Shown: positions 9,333 through 18,570, numbered from the stretch's first letter. The stretch: 64,000 nucleotides of DNA from Chitinophaga pinensis (GCA_945877575.1 CAMDUE010000010.1:1-64000), one strand, 5' to 3'. The notes: generated by a model not told the origin, from the sequence alone. Program-made: numbers and translations.

Positions 9333-11477
9333 ATGAACAGATTTTTTTCGCGTTTTGCGCAAGTATTTTCAGCGGCTAGTCTATTGATTGTGGGTTTATC
9401 ACAAATCTCCTTCAAACCCGAAGAAGGCATGTTCCCGTTGAACTACCTGAATATTAATGATCTTAAAAATGCGGGAATCAAACTCGAAGCAGATCAGATT
9501 TTCAATCCCTCTGGAGTGTCGCTAACCGATGCCCTGGTGCGAGTTGGAGGCTGTACGGGTTCTTTTATTTCTGAGGAGGGACTTATCATCACCAATCACC
9601 ACTGTGTATACGGAAACGTTGCACGTTTGAGCAACAAAGATCATAACTATTTAGAAGATGGATTTGTTGCAGGAGATAAATCGGCAGAGTTGCCCGTTTC
9701 GATGCCTTGCCGCATAACCCAAAGTTATGAAGATGTTTCAGATGAAGTTCTCAAAGGACTCGATGAAAACACGGATGCTAAAACTCGTTTAATGACCATC
9801 GCTGCTAACATCAAAACCATCACCGAACGCGAGCAAAAGGCAAATCCGGAACTTGATATTGAAGTATCGGAAATGTTTGTAGGCAAGAGTTACACGTTAT
9901 TTAGATATGTTTTACTCAAGGATGTTCGATTGGTTATGGCTCCGCCTTTGACCGTTGGACAGTTTGGCGGTGATTCTGATAACTGGGAATGGCCCCGTCA
10001 CAACGGTGATTTCAGCTTGGTTCGTGCCTATGTTGGAAAAGACGGCAAACCTGCTCCCTACAGCAAAGACAATATCCCTTATAAGCCTAAAAACACCCTT
10101 AAAATCAATCCCAATGGCACCAAGGAAGGTGATTTTGTATTTATTATGGGATATCCAGGAAGAACGTTCAGACATGAAAGCGGATCTTATTTGAAGTTTC
10201 AGCAAGAAGTGCAACTGCCTGTTATTCAACAATTTTACAAGCAGTACATTGATTGGATGAAAGAATATTCAGAAGGTGATGTAAATAAACGTTTGGCGTT
10301 TGCCGGAACCATTCAAGGAATGGAAAATACCGAAAAGAACTATCGTGGCAAAATTCAAGGACTTCGCAGAACCGATGTGGTGGCTCAACGTATATCTCAA
10401 GATGCTCAATTAAAAAGTATCTACAACGCAGAGACTCAGCCACGCGAATACGAATTCGCAAAAACCACCATGGCTGAAATTGAAAAAAGTTGGGCCTTGA
10501 AAACCCAGATTGGCAAGTTGTATTTATACAGCACGTTCTTAGACAACCAATCAAAGATTGGGCATATAGGCAATGTCCTTTTGCGCATTCAAAACGAAAA
10601 ACTACACCCTTCAAATTCAGAAATTATAGTTGATGCTGAAAAATCTCTCAAAGTGGTTGATTGGAAAATGGAACAGCATGTGGTTGAATCTATTATCAAT
10701 GACATCTATAAAATTGTTTGTTCGTCTGGAAAGTCGTCCTTTAAATATGGCAACCAACAAGGATTAAACGCAGAAGGAAAAAAGCTGCTCCACAAAAGTC
10801 TTTTTATGGGCTCTAAATCACCCGAGGCCATTTTGGCTGAATGGAAAAAAAGTCCCCAGAAATTCAACTATAAAAAAGACGCTCTGTTGCTTATTTTAGC
10901 AGAATTACAAGCAGATATTAATAATGCAAAATTGGTTTGGTCAAACACCGGTTTAGAGCTAACCAAACTCATGCCCCGCTACATTAGTTTGCGCGAAAAA
11001 TTGTTGCAATCGCAGTTTATTCCAGATGCAAACAGCACACTCAGATTGACCTACGGTTACATAAGATCTTACTCTCCCAATGACGGAGAGCATCATTCAC
11101 CTTATACTTCTTTGGACGGAATCTTTGAAAAAGCAAATACTTCAAACGATTATAGACTTCCGCAGATGGTAGCAGACAAACTTCGCAAAGAGAACATTCC
11201 TCAGATTTTCAAAGACCCCAAAACGGGTAAAGTTGTGGTTGGTATACTTTACAATATGGATACGACCGGCGGTAACTCGGGAAGTCCGGTATTGAATGAC
11301 CGTGGAGAATTGATTGGCATCAACTTTGACCGAAGCTTCACGGCAACCATCAATGATTTTGCTTGGAATGAAAAATACAGCCGAAGCATTGGATGCGACA
11401 TTAGATACGTTATATATGTGTTGAAATACGTGTCAGAAGCAGAACATATACTGAGGGAGTTGAATATTTCATTGTGA
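9333..11477 (+). CDS. S46 family dipeptidyl peptidase, predicted DPP11-like (Asp/Glu-specific)
   Basis: S46 peptidases remove dipeptides from the N terminus of peptides in the periplasm and are restricted mainly to Bacteroidota and some Proteobacteria. The 714-residue protein starts with a signal peptide (residues 1-26). The triad is visible: His89 in TNHHCVYG, Asp226 in RHNGDFSL and Ser649 in GGNSGSPVL; DNWEWPRH just before Asp226 is also conserved. Residue 667, 18 after the serine, is Arg. In Porphyromonas gingivalis the equivalent residue is Arg673 in DPP11 and Gly666 in DPP7, so acidic P1 specificity is inferred. It has its own promoter and is followed 45 nt later by a rhodanese gene. Confidence 0.93.
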   Translation: MNRFFSRFAQVFSAASLLIVGLSQISFKPEEGMFPLNYLNINDLKNAGIKLEADQIFNPSGVSLTDALVRVGGCTGSFISEEGLIITNHHCVYGNVARLSNKDHNYLEDGFVAGDKSAELPVSMPCRITQSYEDVSDEVLKGLDENTDAKTRLMTIAANIKTITEREQKANPELDIEVSEMFVGKSYTLFRYVLLKDVRLVMAPPLTVGQFGGDSDNWEWPRHNGDFSLVRAYVGKDGKPAPYSKDNIPYKPKNTLKINPNGTKEGDFVFIMGYPGRTFRHESGSYLKFQQEVQLPVIQQFYKQYIDWMKEYSEGDVNKRLAFAGTIQGMENTEKNYRGKIQGLRRTDVVAQRISQDAQLKSIYNAETQPREYEFAKTTMAEIEKSWALKTQIGKLYLYSTFLDNQSKIGHIGNVLLRIQNEKLHPSNSEIIVDAEKSLKVVDWKMEQHVVESIINDIYKIVCSSGKSSFKYGNQQGLNAEGKKLLHKSLFMGSKSPEAILAEWKKSPQKFNYKKDALLLILAELQADINNAKLVWSNTGLELTKLMPRYISLREKLLQSQFIPDANSTLRLTYGYIRSYSPNDGEHHSPYTSLDGIFEKANTSNDYRLPQMVADKLRKENIPQIFKDPKTGKVVVGILYNMDTTGGNSGSPVLNDRGELIGINFDRSFTATINDFAWNEKYSRSIGCDIRYVIYVLKYVSEAEHILRELNISL

Positions 11478-11522
11478 GATTTGTCACCAATTGATTGATG
11501 TATCTCTGCCGAACTTTGTAGT

Positions 11523-11834
11523 ATGGGAATTTTATCATCGTTGTTTGGCAAGAAGAAATCGGTAGATTTCGCCGAACTCATCAGGCAGGGAGCACAAATC
11601 ATAGACGTTCGCACTCCTTCTGAATACAGTAACGGACATTTAAAAGCATCAAAAAACATTCCTTTGGATCGTTTGGCTTCTAGTGTTTCAAAAATCAATA
11701 AAAACAAGCCGGTAATCACTTGCTGTGCATCAGGTATGCGCAGTTCTTCCGCACGTGGAATTTTACTCAAAGCAGGTTTTACGGAAGTGTACAACGGTGG
11801 GCCTTGGACCAGTTTGAAATCTTACACTAAATAA
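11523..11834 (+). CDS. rhodanese-like domain protein
   Basis: This single-domain rhodanese has 103 residues and should carry persulfide sulfur on its active-site cysteine. It shows the CH2A-type segment IIDVRTPSEYSNGHLKAS near residues 26-43 and the catalytic loop TCCASGMRSSSA at 66-77, where Cys68 fits C-x-x-G-x-R. A short basic N-terminal stretch (FGKKKS) precedes the domain; no clear signal peptide. The -7-like GAACTTTG at 11511-11518 ends 4 nt before the ATG, with TTG 17 nt upstream. A thioredoxin gene follows after 13 nt, suggesting a redox pair that handles thiols or persulfides; this pairing is inference. Confidence 0.9.
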   Translation: MGILSSLFGKKKSVDFAELIRQGAQIIDVRTPSEYSNGHLKASKNIPLDRLASSVSKINKNKPVITCCASGMRSSSARGILLKAGFTEVYNGGPWTSLKSYTK

Positions 11835-11847
11835 TTTCATCAAGTCA

Positions 11848-12144
11848 ATGAGCTCTTTTCAAAAACTAATAAACTCAGAAAAGCCCGTTTTAATTGACTT
11901 TTCAGCCGAATGGTGTGGCCCATGCAAAGTAATGGCTCCCATTTTAGAACAGGTAAAAAGAGAGATTGGCGACAAGGCTACAGTGGTCAAAATAGACGTT
12001 GACCGAAATCAAAGCGTCGCACAATCTCTCAATATTACAGGTGTACCCACATTGATGATATACAAACGGGGCAAACAACTCTGGCGCAAGTCGGGAGTAC
12101 TCGACAAAAACCGTTTGATTGGCATTTTGAATCAGTTTGTTTAA
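11848..12144 (+). CDS. trxA: thioredoxin
   Basis: This is a classical cytosolic thioredoxin of 98 residues that reduces protein disulfides. The active site is Trp22-Cys23-Gly24-Pro25-Cys26 inside FSAEWCGPCKVMAP, the buried Asp is in LIDFS at residue 17, and the cis-proline loop is GVPTLMIYK near 71-79. It has no signal peptide. It lies 13 nt downstream of the rhodanese gene and is probably co-transcribed with it. Its stop codon TAA at 12142-12144 contributes its last base to the first unit of heptamer array A. Confidence 0.96.
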   Translation: MSSFQKLINSEKPVLIDFSAEWCGPCKVMAPILEQVKREIGDKATVVKIDVDRNQSVAQSLNITGVPTLMIYKRGKQLWRKSGVLDKNRLIGILNQFV

Positions 12145-12360
12145 TCGGTGATCGGTGGTCGGTTTTCGGTTTTCGGTGATCAGCCGTCAGCCGTCAACTG
12201 TCAGCCGTCAGCTTTCGGCTATCAGCTATTAACCGGCAGCCGGGAAGTAGAGTTGAAAGCTGAGTGCTAACCGCTGAGCACTGAGATCTTGGCCTACACT
12301 CTAAACTCTTCCCTCTATACTCTCAGCCAAAGACCCAAAGCAAAGACCAAAGACCAATAT
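12144..12360. repeat. heptamer array A: 31 degenerate 7-bp units
   Basis: The spacer between the convergent thioredoxin and TonB-receptor genes can be cut into 31 consecutive 7-mers with no register slip. Word classes change in blocks: ATCGGTG, GTCGGTT, TTCGGTT (units 1-5), then ATCAGCC, GTCAGCC, GTCAACT, TTCGGCT (units 6-12), a degenerate stretch around AAAGCTG and AGCACTG (units 13-22), then ACTCTAA, ACTCTTC, CCTCTAT (units 23-26) and finally CCAAAGA-type words. There is no ORF and no transposon feature. Function is unknown. Confidence 0.85.
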
Positions 12361-12379
12361 CGCGCCCCCAGCAAAACCG

Positions 12380-14569
12380 TCAAAACCTATATCCTACGCT
12401 CAAATTTATACTACGACCTGATGCAGTCACGCCCGATGCAAAATATCGGTACCTGAGATCCAATAAATTCTCCGCGCTCAACTGCAGCGAAAGGCCCTTT
12501 CGTTGATAACCCATCCTAATATTGTAAATTCCCCATTGAGGATTACCACCGGGTGGATTTTGATTGGCGTTATCTTCACCACTACTAGAGTAGTCTTTGG
12601 CTAATTTTCGGCCGTTGAACAAGTATTGAGCTTCATAAAAAATCTCTTCTGAGGCGTTGTATCTCAAAGCCAATTGTCCAAACACGGGTGGTATGTGATC
12701 AAGAGGCTCATCATCAGAATTTTCTAGCTTCATGAATCTGCCGTGCGTGAATGTGTAACTACCGTTTGCCCATATATCTTTCCAAACACGAATACGAGCA
12801 TTTCCATAATATCCAAAAATGGTGGCTGATGAAATATTGACCATTTGATAAATTCTAGTCATCGCGCCGTCCCAAAGCAAAGAATCAGATCCATTCAATT
12901 GCCCAGGTTGATCAAGTAACAAGTTCGATACCGCCGATCGATAAACCCCTATTTCACCGGAGCCGTATTTTTTGTGTGAAATGGCCCAACCTAAGTCAAT
13001 CGTTCTGCTAACTTCAGCATCCAAATTGGGCGAAGGAATCAATAATTTTATGCCTCTTGTCGATTCAAATACCTTAGTCATATCGTCAACATTTGGATTC
13101 CTAAATGCCTGGTTGTATGACACTTTCAACATCATAAAATCGCCCATCTTTTGGGTCAAACCAAAGTCGTAACTCAAACCCGTATTCTTGAATGAAATTT
13201 CATTATATGGCAGTTTCCAAAAATTTGACTCAGAAAAAAAAGCTTGCAACGTATAATGTGTGAGCCTCAATCCAGATTGAAAAACCGTGTTTCGCCATTT
13301 ATAAATTCCTTGCGCAAATACTCCTGATGAATAGGTTTGTGCACCTGAATCTGAATATCTCGCCTTGGCTTTGCTTTCTGCTCCGCTGAGGATATTTTTA
13401 TTGGAACCCCTACTCTCAACGTCATTAAAAACAAATTCGGCACCATAATTTAAAGTAAAAGTACCCCACTTATCCTGGCGATCAGCGTTTAATGTCCACA
13501 TAGATACTCTATCTAATTGCGTTCTTTCTGTTGGACTACCATACGGACGAGTAATTCTACCAACTTGAGTTCTTTGATTGGCAATAACCAATCTTGAATT
13601 ACCTATCAAGTTTTGTAGAGTGTAGGCAAATAACTGTCTATTCTGAGGCGCATAGTCCCAACGTCCAAATCCAAACCGTCCCTGATTATCTGTAAGTGAC
13701 ATCCTATCATACCTAGGAATGACACTTGCAAAAGAACCCTGAATATTGAAAATATGGTATACACCCTTCGTTCTAAATTTAAACTTCGAAAAAATATCGT
13801 TCTGAGAATATCCCGTTCCTCTTTGGATCAGTGGATCCTTATTGGTTAGGATGGTATCACGTCCATTATGCTGCGCAACAAAGTTTGGCATCTCAGCATA
13901 TTTCGAATCCGCTTTATAATAACTTCTCGAACCCATTCGAAGATCTCCAAATTGGCTACTAGTTACATTCAATATCCATCCGAATTTAGGTGATTGGTAT
14001 TGAACCCCGCCATTGATTATAAATGAATTACTGCTGCTCAAATACCTCAAGTTAGAACTCCCAGACCATTTCTTTTGTCCCAATTGAGGATCCTTTGTCT
14101 TCAAAAAAATCACTCCACCCAAGGCATCCGATCCAAATAAAGTAGAACCGCTTCCGAAATTAATCTCCATTCGATCCAATACAAATGGGTCAACGGTGAT
14201 TATATCTTGTAAATGACCGGCCCTATATGTGGCATTGTTCATTCTCACACCATCCACCACAAGCAAAACTCTGCTGGCTTCAAATCCTCTGAGAACAGGA
14301 CTACTACCGCCCATTTGACTTTTCTGCACAAATACCTTACCCGAAGCAATTAAAGCATCCCCCAACGTGGCAGGAACTAATTCATTCAATCTTTTGGATG
14401 TTAAAACCTCTATTTGACGAGGTGATTCACTCCTTTTCTGAGCAAACCGCTGAGAGGACACTAAAATTTCGTCAAATGATTCTATTTCAGTGGTATCAAT
14501 AATTTGTGATGATGCGCTACTGCTATATATACAGCACACCAATATGATTAATAATTTGTTTGTTTTCAT
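12380..14569 (-). CDS. TonB-dependent outer membrane receptor
   Basis: This protein imports an unidentified ligand across the outer membrane using energy from TonB-ExbBD. It has 729 residues. A signal peptide (residues 1-22) is followed by a TonB-box-like FDEILVSSQR near 29-38, a plug domain at about 45-155 (SPVLRGFEASRVLLVVDGVRMNN near 90-112, FGSDALGGVI near 147) and a long beta-barrel ending in aromatic Phe (SVGYRF). There is no carboxypeptidase-like N-terminal domain and no SusD partner, so it resembles heme, siderophore or cobalamin type receptors more than SusC. A small membrane protein gene lies 68 bp upstream. Confidence 0.92.
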   Translation of the reverse strand: MKTNKLLIILVCCIYSSSASSQIIDTTEIESFDEILVSSQRFAQKRSESPRQIEVLTSKRLNELVPATLGDALIASGKVFVQKSQMGGSSPVLRGFEASRVLLVVDGVRMNNATYRAGHLQDIITVDPFVLDRMEINFGSGSTLFGSDALGGVIFLKTKDPQLGQKKWSGSSNLRYLSSSNSFIINGGVQYQSPKFGWILNVTSSQFGDLRMGSRSYYKADSKYAEMPNFVAQHNGRDTILTNKDPLIQRGTGYSQNDIFSKFKFRTKGVYHIFNIQGSFASVIPRYDRMSLTDNQGRFGFGRWDYAPQNRQLFAYTLQNLIGNSRLVIANQRTQVGRITRPYGSPTERTQLDRVSMWTLNADRQDKWGTFTLNYGAEFVFNDVESRGSNKNILSGAESKAKARYSDSGAQTYSSGVFAQGIYKWRNTVFQSGLRLTHYTLQAFFSESNFWKLPYNEISFKNTGLSYDFGLTQKMGDFMMLKVSYNQAFRNPNVDDMTKVFESTRGIKLLIPSPNLDAEVSRTIDLGWAISHKKYGSGEIGVYRSAVSNLLLDQPGQLNGSDSLLWDGAMTRIYQMVNISSATIFGYYGNARIRVWKDIWANGSYTFTHGRFMKLENSDDEPLDHIPPVFGQLALRYNASEEIFYEAQYLFNGRKLAKDYSSSGEDNANQNPPGGNPQWGIYNIRMGYQRKGLSLQLSAENLLDLRYRYFASGVTASGRSINLSVGYRF

Positions 14570-14604
14570 TAAAATTTAAGTTAGTAAATAGTACTCTTGC
14601 ACAT

Positions 14605-14623
14605 CAGTTGATTCATTCAACTG
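14605..14623. other. short perfect hairpin upstream of the TonB receptor gene
   Basis: CAGTTGA (14605-14611), 5-nt loop, TCAACTG (14617-14623) in the 68-bp gap between the small membrane protein gene and the TonB-dependent receptor gene. No T-tract follows on the minus strand, so a rho-independent terminator is not indicated. It could be a protein-binding or mRNA leader element; the role is unknown. Confidence 0.4.
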
Positions 14624-14637
14624 GATTCCATAGGCTA

Positions 14638-15171
14638 CTAACTCAAATCCGGAGGCGGCGATAATACTTCTTTTATCTCTTGGGGACAAAAAAGCTGGTA
14701 TCTCTGGATTAATTCAAAGGATATACGATTATTATCCTGAAAAAATTCTATTCTACTTACGGGATACACTTTTTGTATAAAATCAACCAAATTCGTTTCA
14801 AAGTCAGTTGAAAGCGGTGATCGACCCCAAATACTTTTTGCAATTTGATCAATCTGTATATTGACTTGAGATTCTTTTTTATCTAAAACACAATGATAGA
14901 TGATAGAATCATTCTGTATTTCTGTTGAAACAACATCATACATTTCACCGCCTAATTCAAATTCATCAGAATGGTGCCACAATAACACATCATTTTTGGT
15001 TTTACTAATAGCTATTCTTGATAATTGGGCACTAGATAGGTTACAATAAACAGCTTCCTTGATTGAATTTCGAATGATGCGTTTTTGAATTTTCAACATC
15101 ATAAACCCCAATCCAGAGGGTACTACCCAAAGGATCAGCAGAAATACGCATATTACTCTAATCAATCTCAA
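14638..15171 (-). CDS. uncharacterised single-pass membrane protein
   Basis: I do not recognise a characterised family. A hydrophobic N-terminal segment (about residues 5-25) is followed by a soluble region with a WHHSDEFELGGEMYDVVSTEI motif near residues 65-85, then a YHCVLDKKES strand. Similar small proteins next to TonB receptors are familiar in Bacteroidota, but that is recollection, not shown here. The open frame begins with TTG at 15180; because a TATCTTTG -7-like box covers 15178-15185, the TTG at 15169-15171 is the more likely start. No ATG start keeps the membrane segment. It lies just after the rplQ terminator and 68 bp before the TonB receptor, so the two may be one unit. Confidence 0.6.
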   Translation of the reverse strand: MRLIRVICVFLLILWVVPSGLGFMMLKIQKRIIRNSIKEAVYCNLSSAQLSRIAISKTKNDVLLWHHSDEFELGGEMYDVVSTEIQNDSIIYHCVLDKKESQVNIQIDQIAKSIWGRSPLSTDFETNLVDFIQKVYPVSRIEFFQDNNRISFELIQRYQLFCPQEIKEVLSPPPDLS

Positions 15172-15190
15172 GAAAAACAAAGATAAAAAA

Positions 15191-15213
15191 AAGGGCGCCT
15201 AAAAGACGCCCTT
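15191..15213 (-). terminator. rho-independent terminator of the ribosomal superoperon
   Basis: AAGGGCG (15191-15197) and CGCCCTT (15207-15213) form a 7-bp GC-rich stem with a 9-nt loop. On the minus strand it is followed at once by eight T residues. It lies 22 nt after the rplQ stop and is the only clear intrinsic terminator I see in the ribosomal region. Confidence 0.9.
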
Positions 15214-15234
15214 CTCATATAATTCTTAAATGAA

Positions 15235-15789
15235 TTAATCTTTTGTTTCTTCGTTATTCTCGGAGGTCTCTTCTGCAGCTGGAGTTTCCTCAACTACTGG
15301 AGTTTCTTCGATAACTTCTGCCTCAACAACTTCAGCAACAGGTACCGCAGCTTTTGGAGCACTAGAACCAGCACGACGTGAACGACGAGTGTTAGATTTC
15401 TTCTTATCTTGTTTGAATCCGTCGAAGAATTCGTTGAAATCTACCAACTCAATCATTGCCATTTCAGCGTTATCACCGGCACGATTACCCGTCTTAAGAA
15501 TACGAGTGTATCCACCAGGACGATTCGCTACTTTTTCACCAACTACAGTGAAAAGTTCAGTTACAGCTACTTTATCACCCAAGTAAGCAAATACTGTTCT
15601 CATGTTATGAGTAGAAGCTTCCTTACTGCGAGTAATAAGAGGCTCAACGTATATACGCAATGATTTCGCCTTTGCAACTGTTGTGATGATTCTCTTATGT
15701 TTAATCAAAGAAGAAGCCATATTAGCCAACATCGCTTTACGATGTGAAGACGTTCTTCCTAAGTGATTTACTTTCTTACCGTGTCTCAT
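15235..15789 (-). CDS. rplQ: 50S ribosomal protein L17
   Basis: L17 is a large-subunit protein near the exit tunnel. The first 120 residues match the family ([20 protein letters not shown] at the N terminus, PLITRSKE near 50, [15 protein letters not shown] near 88). The remaining ~60 residues form a low-complexity tail, first basic and Ser/Arg rich, then strongly acidic (Glu, Val, Pro and Thr). Such extensions occur in Bacteroidota L17, whereas E. coli L17 has 127 residues. It is the last gene of the superoperon, 8 nt after rpoA, with the terminator 22 nt downstream. Confidence 0.97.
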   Translation of the reverse strand: MRHGKKVNHLGRTSSHRKAMLANMASSLIKHKRIITTVAKAKSLRIYVEPLITRSKEASTHNMRTVFAYLGDKVAVTELFTVVGEKVANRPGGYTRILKTGNRAGDNAEMAMIELVDFNEFFDGFKQDKKKSNTRRSRRAGSSAPKAAVPVAEVVEAEVIEETPVVEETPAAEETSENNEETKD

Positions 15790-15797
15790 TGTGTATA

Positions 15798-16790
15798 TTA
15801 ATCGTCGTTTAAGTTGTATTTAGATACATCCATACCAAAGTGTAATCCGCGATCGCGAACAAACTCTTCCAACTCAGATAGAGACTTTTTACCAAAGTTT
15901 CTAAACTTAAGAAGGTCATCGATATGATAGTTTACCAATTCGCCCAAAGATTTGATTTCAGCCGCTTTCAAACAATTGTAAGCACGTACTGAAAGATCCA
16001 AATCAGCTAGAGGAGTTTTCAATATCTTTCTCATTTGCAAGAAAGATTCATCAACTTCTTCAACTACTTTAGAAACTCTTGTCTCAGGCATGATGTTTTC
16101 ATCACTGAAAAGAACGAAGTGTTCAATCAATATTTTCGCTGCTTCTTTCAAAGCTTCCTCTGGATGCACACTACCATCAGAAGTTACTTCCAATACCAAT
16201 TTATCAAAGTCGGTTTTCTGTTCAACACGATAGTCTTCAACAGAGTAACGAACATTCTTAATTGGAGTGAAGATAGAATCAACAGAAATTTGTCCAATTG
16301 GCGCATCTTTCTGTTTGTTTTCATCCGCTGGAACATAACCTCTTCCTTTAGAAATAACCAATTCCAAATCCAAATTCACGGTAGGATCCATATTACAGAT
16401 TACCAATTCAGGATTCAAGATGATGAAATCATTGGTATAGCGACCAATGTCACCAGCCAAGAACTGATCTTTTCCTTTGATTGAGATGAACAATTTATCT
16501 TGTTCGTTGCTCGCACCGTTTGCTTTGAAGCGAACTTGTTTCAAATTCAACACGATTTCCACCACATCTTCAACAACGCCTTTGATCGTGCTGAATTCAT
16601 GGTCAACGCCTTGAATTTTAACTGCTGAGATTGCATATCCTTCCAAAGAAGAAAGCAATACTCTACGCATTGCGTTACCGATAGTAACACCATATCCTTT
16701 TTCCAAAGGGAAAAACTCGAATACCCCATGGAATTCGTTGGATTTGGTCATTACCACCTTATTTGGTTTTTGAAATGGTATAACACCCAT
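15798..16790 (-). CDS. rpoA: DNA-directed RNA polymerase subunit alpha
   Basis: The alpha subunit dimerises to start RNA polymerase assembly and contacts promoters and activators. The 330-residue protein has the N-terminal assembly domain ([23 protein letters not shown] near residues 34-54, with the dimer helix) and the C-terminal domain after about 245, with [23 protein letters not shown] and [18 protein letters not shown], the helices that bind UP elements and activators. Length and motifs are normal. It lies between rpsD (18 nt) and rplQ (8 nt). Confidence 0.98.
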   Translation of the reverse strand: MGVIPFQKPNKVVMTKSNEFHGVFEFFPLEKGYGVTIGNAMRRVLLSSLEGYAISAVKIQGVDHEFSTIKGVVEDVVEIVLNLKQVRFKANGASNEQDKLFISIKGKDQFLAGDIGRYTNDFIILNPELVICNMDPTVNLDLELVISKGRGYVPADENKQKDAPIGQISVDSIFTPIKNVRYSVEDYRVEQKTDFDKLVLEVTSDGSVHPEEALKEAAKILIEHFVLFSDENIMPETRVSKVVEEVDESFLQMRKILKTPLADLDLSVRAYNCLKAAEIKSLGELVNYHIDDLLKFRNFGKKSLSELEEFVRDRGLHFGMDVSKYNLNDD

Positions 16791-16808
16791 GTTTTTGACT
16801 TTTAATTA

Positions 16809-17414
16809 TTATTTACTGTACAATTCGACGATCAGTTGTTCCTTGATATTCTCAGGAATTTCTGAACGCTCTGGATAAGTGATGAATTTACCTTCCATGG
16901 TACTTCCGTTCCACTCAATCCAGTTAAAACGTGAACGATTAGACGTAGATGCTGCAGAAACTATTTCTAAAGAACGTGAACGCTCTCTTACAGAAATTGT
17001 ATCACCAGGGCGCATATGGTAACTAGGAATGTTCACTACTTCACCATTTACAGTGATGTGACAATGTGAAACCATTTGACGAGCACTTCTACGAGTAGGA
17101 GCAATACCCATGCGGTAAACGGTGTTATCTAAACGTGCTTCCAAGAAACGTAGCAAATTCTCACCGGTAATTCCTTTTTTCGCTGCAGCTTTATTGAAAG
17201 TATTTCTAAACTGCTTCTCAAGAACACCATAGATAAATTTAGCCTTTTGCTTTTCAGCAAGCTGAATTGCATACTCTGATTGCTTGGGGCGACGACGGGA
17301 GTTCCCGTGTTGACCTGGACCGTAATTCTTTCTTTCTAATGCCTTATCTTTTCCGAAGATGGCCTCACGGAATCTTCTAGAAACTTTGGACTTAGGACCT
17401 GTATATCTTGCCAT
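16809..17414 (-). CDS. rpsD: 30S ribosomal protein S4
   Basis: S4 nucleates assembly of the 16S 5' domain. The 201-residue protein has the N-terminal [14 protein letters not shown] and YGPGQHG segments and an S4 RNA-binding domain ([34 protein letters not shown] near residues 90-123). The N-terminal zinc cysteines found in some S4 proteins are absent. It follows rpsK by 22 nt and precedes rpoA by 18 nt; S4 often acts as the translational repressor of this operon part, which is not testable here. Confidence 0.98.
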   Translation of the reverse strand: MARYTGPKSKVSRRFREAIFGKDKALERKNYGPGQHGNSRRRPKQSEYAIQLAEKQKAKFIYGVLEKQFRNTFNKAAAKKGITGENLLRFLEARLDNTVYRMGIAPTRRSARQMVSHCHITVNGEVVNIPSYHMRPGDTISVRERSRSLEIVSAASTSNRSRFNWIEWNGSTMEGKFITYPERSEIPENIKEQLIVELYSK

Positions 17415-17436
17415 GAATTTTTACTTTTTCAAATTA

Positions 17437-17823
17437 TTAAACTCTTCTACGCTTAGGAGGACGACAACCATTGTGTGGCATTGGAGTGATATCCATGATC
17501 GTATTTACTTCCAAACCAACCGTTTGAAGATTACGAATGGCGCTATCACGTCCGCTTCCAGGTCCTTTTACGAAAACATCCACTTTACGCAAACCAGCAT
17601 CAAATGCTACTTTAGCGCAATCTAATACTGCAACTTGAGCAGCATATGGAGTGTTCTTCTTAGAACCACGGAAACCCATCTTACCAGCTGAAGACCATGA
17701 AATAACTTGACCTTCGGTATTGGTAACAGATATGATAATGTTGTTAAAAGTAGCACGGATATGTACTTGTCCGTGTGGATCAACTTTTACCTTTTTCTTG
17801 GTTACTTTCTTTGTATTAGCCAT
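17437..17823 (-). CDS. rpsK: 30S ribosomal protein S11
   Basis: S11 lies on the small-subunit platform near the Shine-Dalgarno/anti-Shine-Dalgarno helix. The 128-residue protein shows [20 protein letters not shown] near residue 22, [19 protein letters not shown] near 46, [16 protein letters not shown] near 88 and the C-terminal [15 protein letters not shown]. Length is normal. It sits 18 nt after rpsM in the alpha part of the superoperon. Confidence 0.98.
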   Translation of the reverse strand: MANTKKVTKKKVKVDPHGQVHIRATFNNIIISVTNTEGQVISWSSAGKMGFRGSKKNTPYAAQVAVLDCAKVAFDAGLRKVDVFVKGPGSGRDSAIRNLQTVGLEVNTIMDITPMPHNGCRPPKRRRV

Positions 17824-17841
17824 TTTTATACGTGCACTTTA

Positions 17842-18219
17842 TTATTTAGTCGCTTTCTTCTTACCTGCAACAGTTTTCTTCTTACCCTTACGAGTACGAG
17901 CATTGGTACGAGTCTTTTGTCCACGTACTGGCAAACCTTTACGGTGTCTTTGCCCACGGTAACAACCAATGTCCATCAAACGCTTGATGTTCAACTGAAC
18001 CTCAGAACGCAATTCGCCTTCTGTTTTAAGGTTTTCAGTGATGAAACCACGAATTGCTCCCAATTCGTCATCATTCCACTCGCTCACTTTTTTCTCGTGA
18101 GAGATCCCAGCGTTATCCAGAATCTGAGCAGCTGTGCTGCGACCAATACCATAGATATAAGTCAAGCCAATTACGCCTCGCTTATTCTTTGGAATATCAA
18201 TACCTGCTATCCTAGCCAT
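17842..18219 (-). CDS. rpsM: 30S ribosomal protein S13
   Basis: S13 is in the head of the small subunit and bridges to L5 and the P-site tRNA. The 125-residue protein has the [22 protein letters not shown] terminus, a helix-two-turn-helix core, and [28 protein letters not shown] near residues 88-115, followed by a lysine-rich tail. It starts 7 nt after rpmJ. Confidence 0.98.
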   Translation of the reverse strand: MARIAGIDIPKNKRGVIGLTYIYGIGRSTAAQILDNAGISHEKKVSEWNDDELGAIRGFITENLKTEGELRSEVQLNIKRLMDIGCYRGQRHRKGLPVRGQKTRTNARTRKGKKKTVAGKKKATK

Positions 18220-18226
18220 TTTGTTT

Positions 18227-18343
18227 TTATCCTTGTCTTTGTTTGTATTTAGGGTTCTTCTTGTTGATTACATACACCTTTCCCTTGCGGCGTACCAATT
18301 TGCAGTCTTCACTGCGTTTCTTTACTGAAGTTCTTACTTTCAT
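18227..18343 (-). CDS. rpmJ: 50S ribosomal protein L36
   Basis: This short gene is easily missed: ATG at 18341-18343, TAA at 18227-18229, 38 codons. The product begins [20 protein letters not shown] and ends [12 protein letters not shown], the L36 signature. In the zinc-binding form the ligands are three Cys and one His; here Ser11, Asn27 and Tyr32 replace three of them and only Cys14 remains, so this is the zinc-free (C-) type. Such forms are common in Bacteroidota. It lies between infA (8 nt) and rpsM (7 nt), the normal order. Confidence 0.96.
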   Translation of the reverse strand: MKVRTSVKKRSEDCKLVRRKGKVYVINKKNPKYKQRQG

Positions 18344-18351
18344 ATCAACGT

Positions 18352-18570
18352 TTACTTATATCTCAATGTTATTCTACCCCTTGTTAAGTCATATGGAGAC
18401 ATCTCCACTTGTACACGATCACCTGGAAGGATCCTGATGTAATGCATACGCATCTTACCAGAAATGGTAGCGATAATCTCATGGCCATTCTGCAACTTCA
18501 CTCGGAACATTGCATTTGACAAAGCCTCGGAGATTACACCATCTTGTTTTATTGCGTCTTGCTTCGACAT
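18352..18570 (-). CDS. infA: translation initiation factor IF-1
   Basis: IF-1 blocks the ribosomal A site during initiation and stabilises IF-2 and IF-3. The 72-residue protein is a single S1-like OB fold with the typical [21 protein letters not shown] and [36 protein letters not shown] segments. It follows secY by 33 nt, the largest gap in the superoperon, and that gap contains a good promoter (18584-18614). The methionine aminopeptidase gene often found between secY and infA is absent. Confidence 0.98.
   Translation of the reverse strand: MSKQDAIKQDGVISEALSNAMFRVKLQNGHEIIATISGKMRMHYIRILPGDRVQVEMSPYDLTRGRITLRYK

Noticed and set aside
11249..11794. 181-residue minus-strand ORF
   Set aside because: It is antisense to the S46 peptidase and rhodanese genes and has no recognisable domain.
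12144..12360. CRISPR array
   Set aside because: Units are contiguous 7-mers without constant repeats separated by unique spacers of 25-40 bp, and no cas gene is in the window.
15178..15185. Strong promoter TATCTTTG for the small membrane protein gene
   Set aside because: No -33 TTG lies 17-23 nt upstream; the box partly arises from the T-tract of the rplQ terminator, so I only use it as weak evidence for the start codon.
17707..18252. 181-residue plus-strand ORF across rpsK, rpsM and rpmJ
   Set aside because: It is antisense to three conserved ribosomal genes and is a shadow frame.
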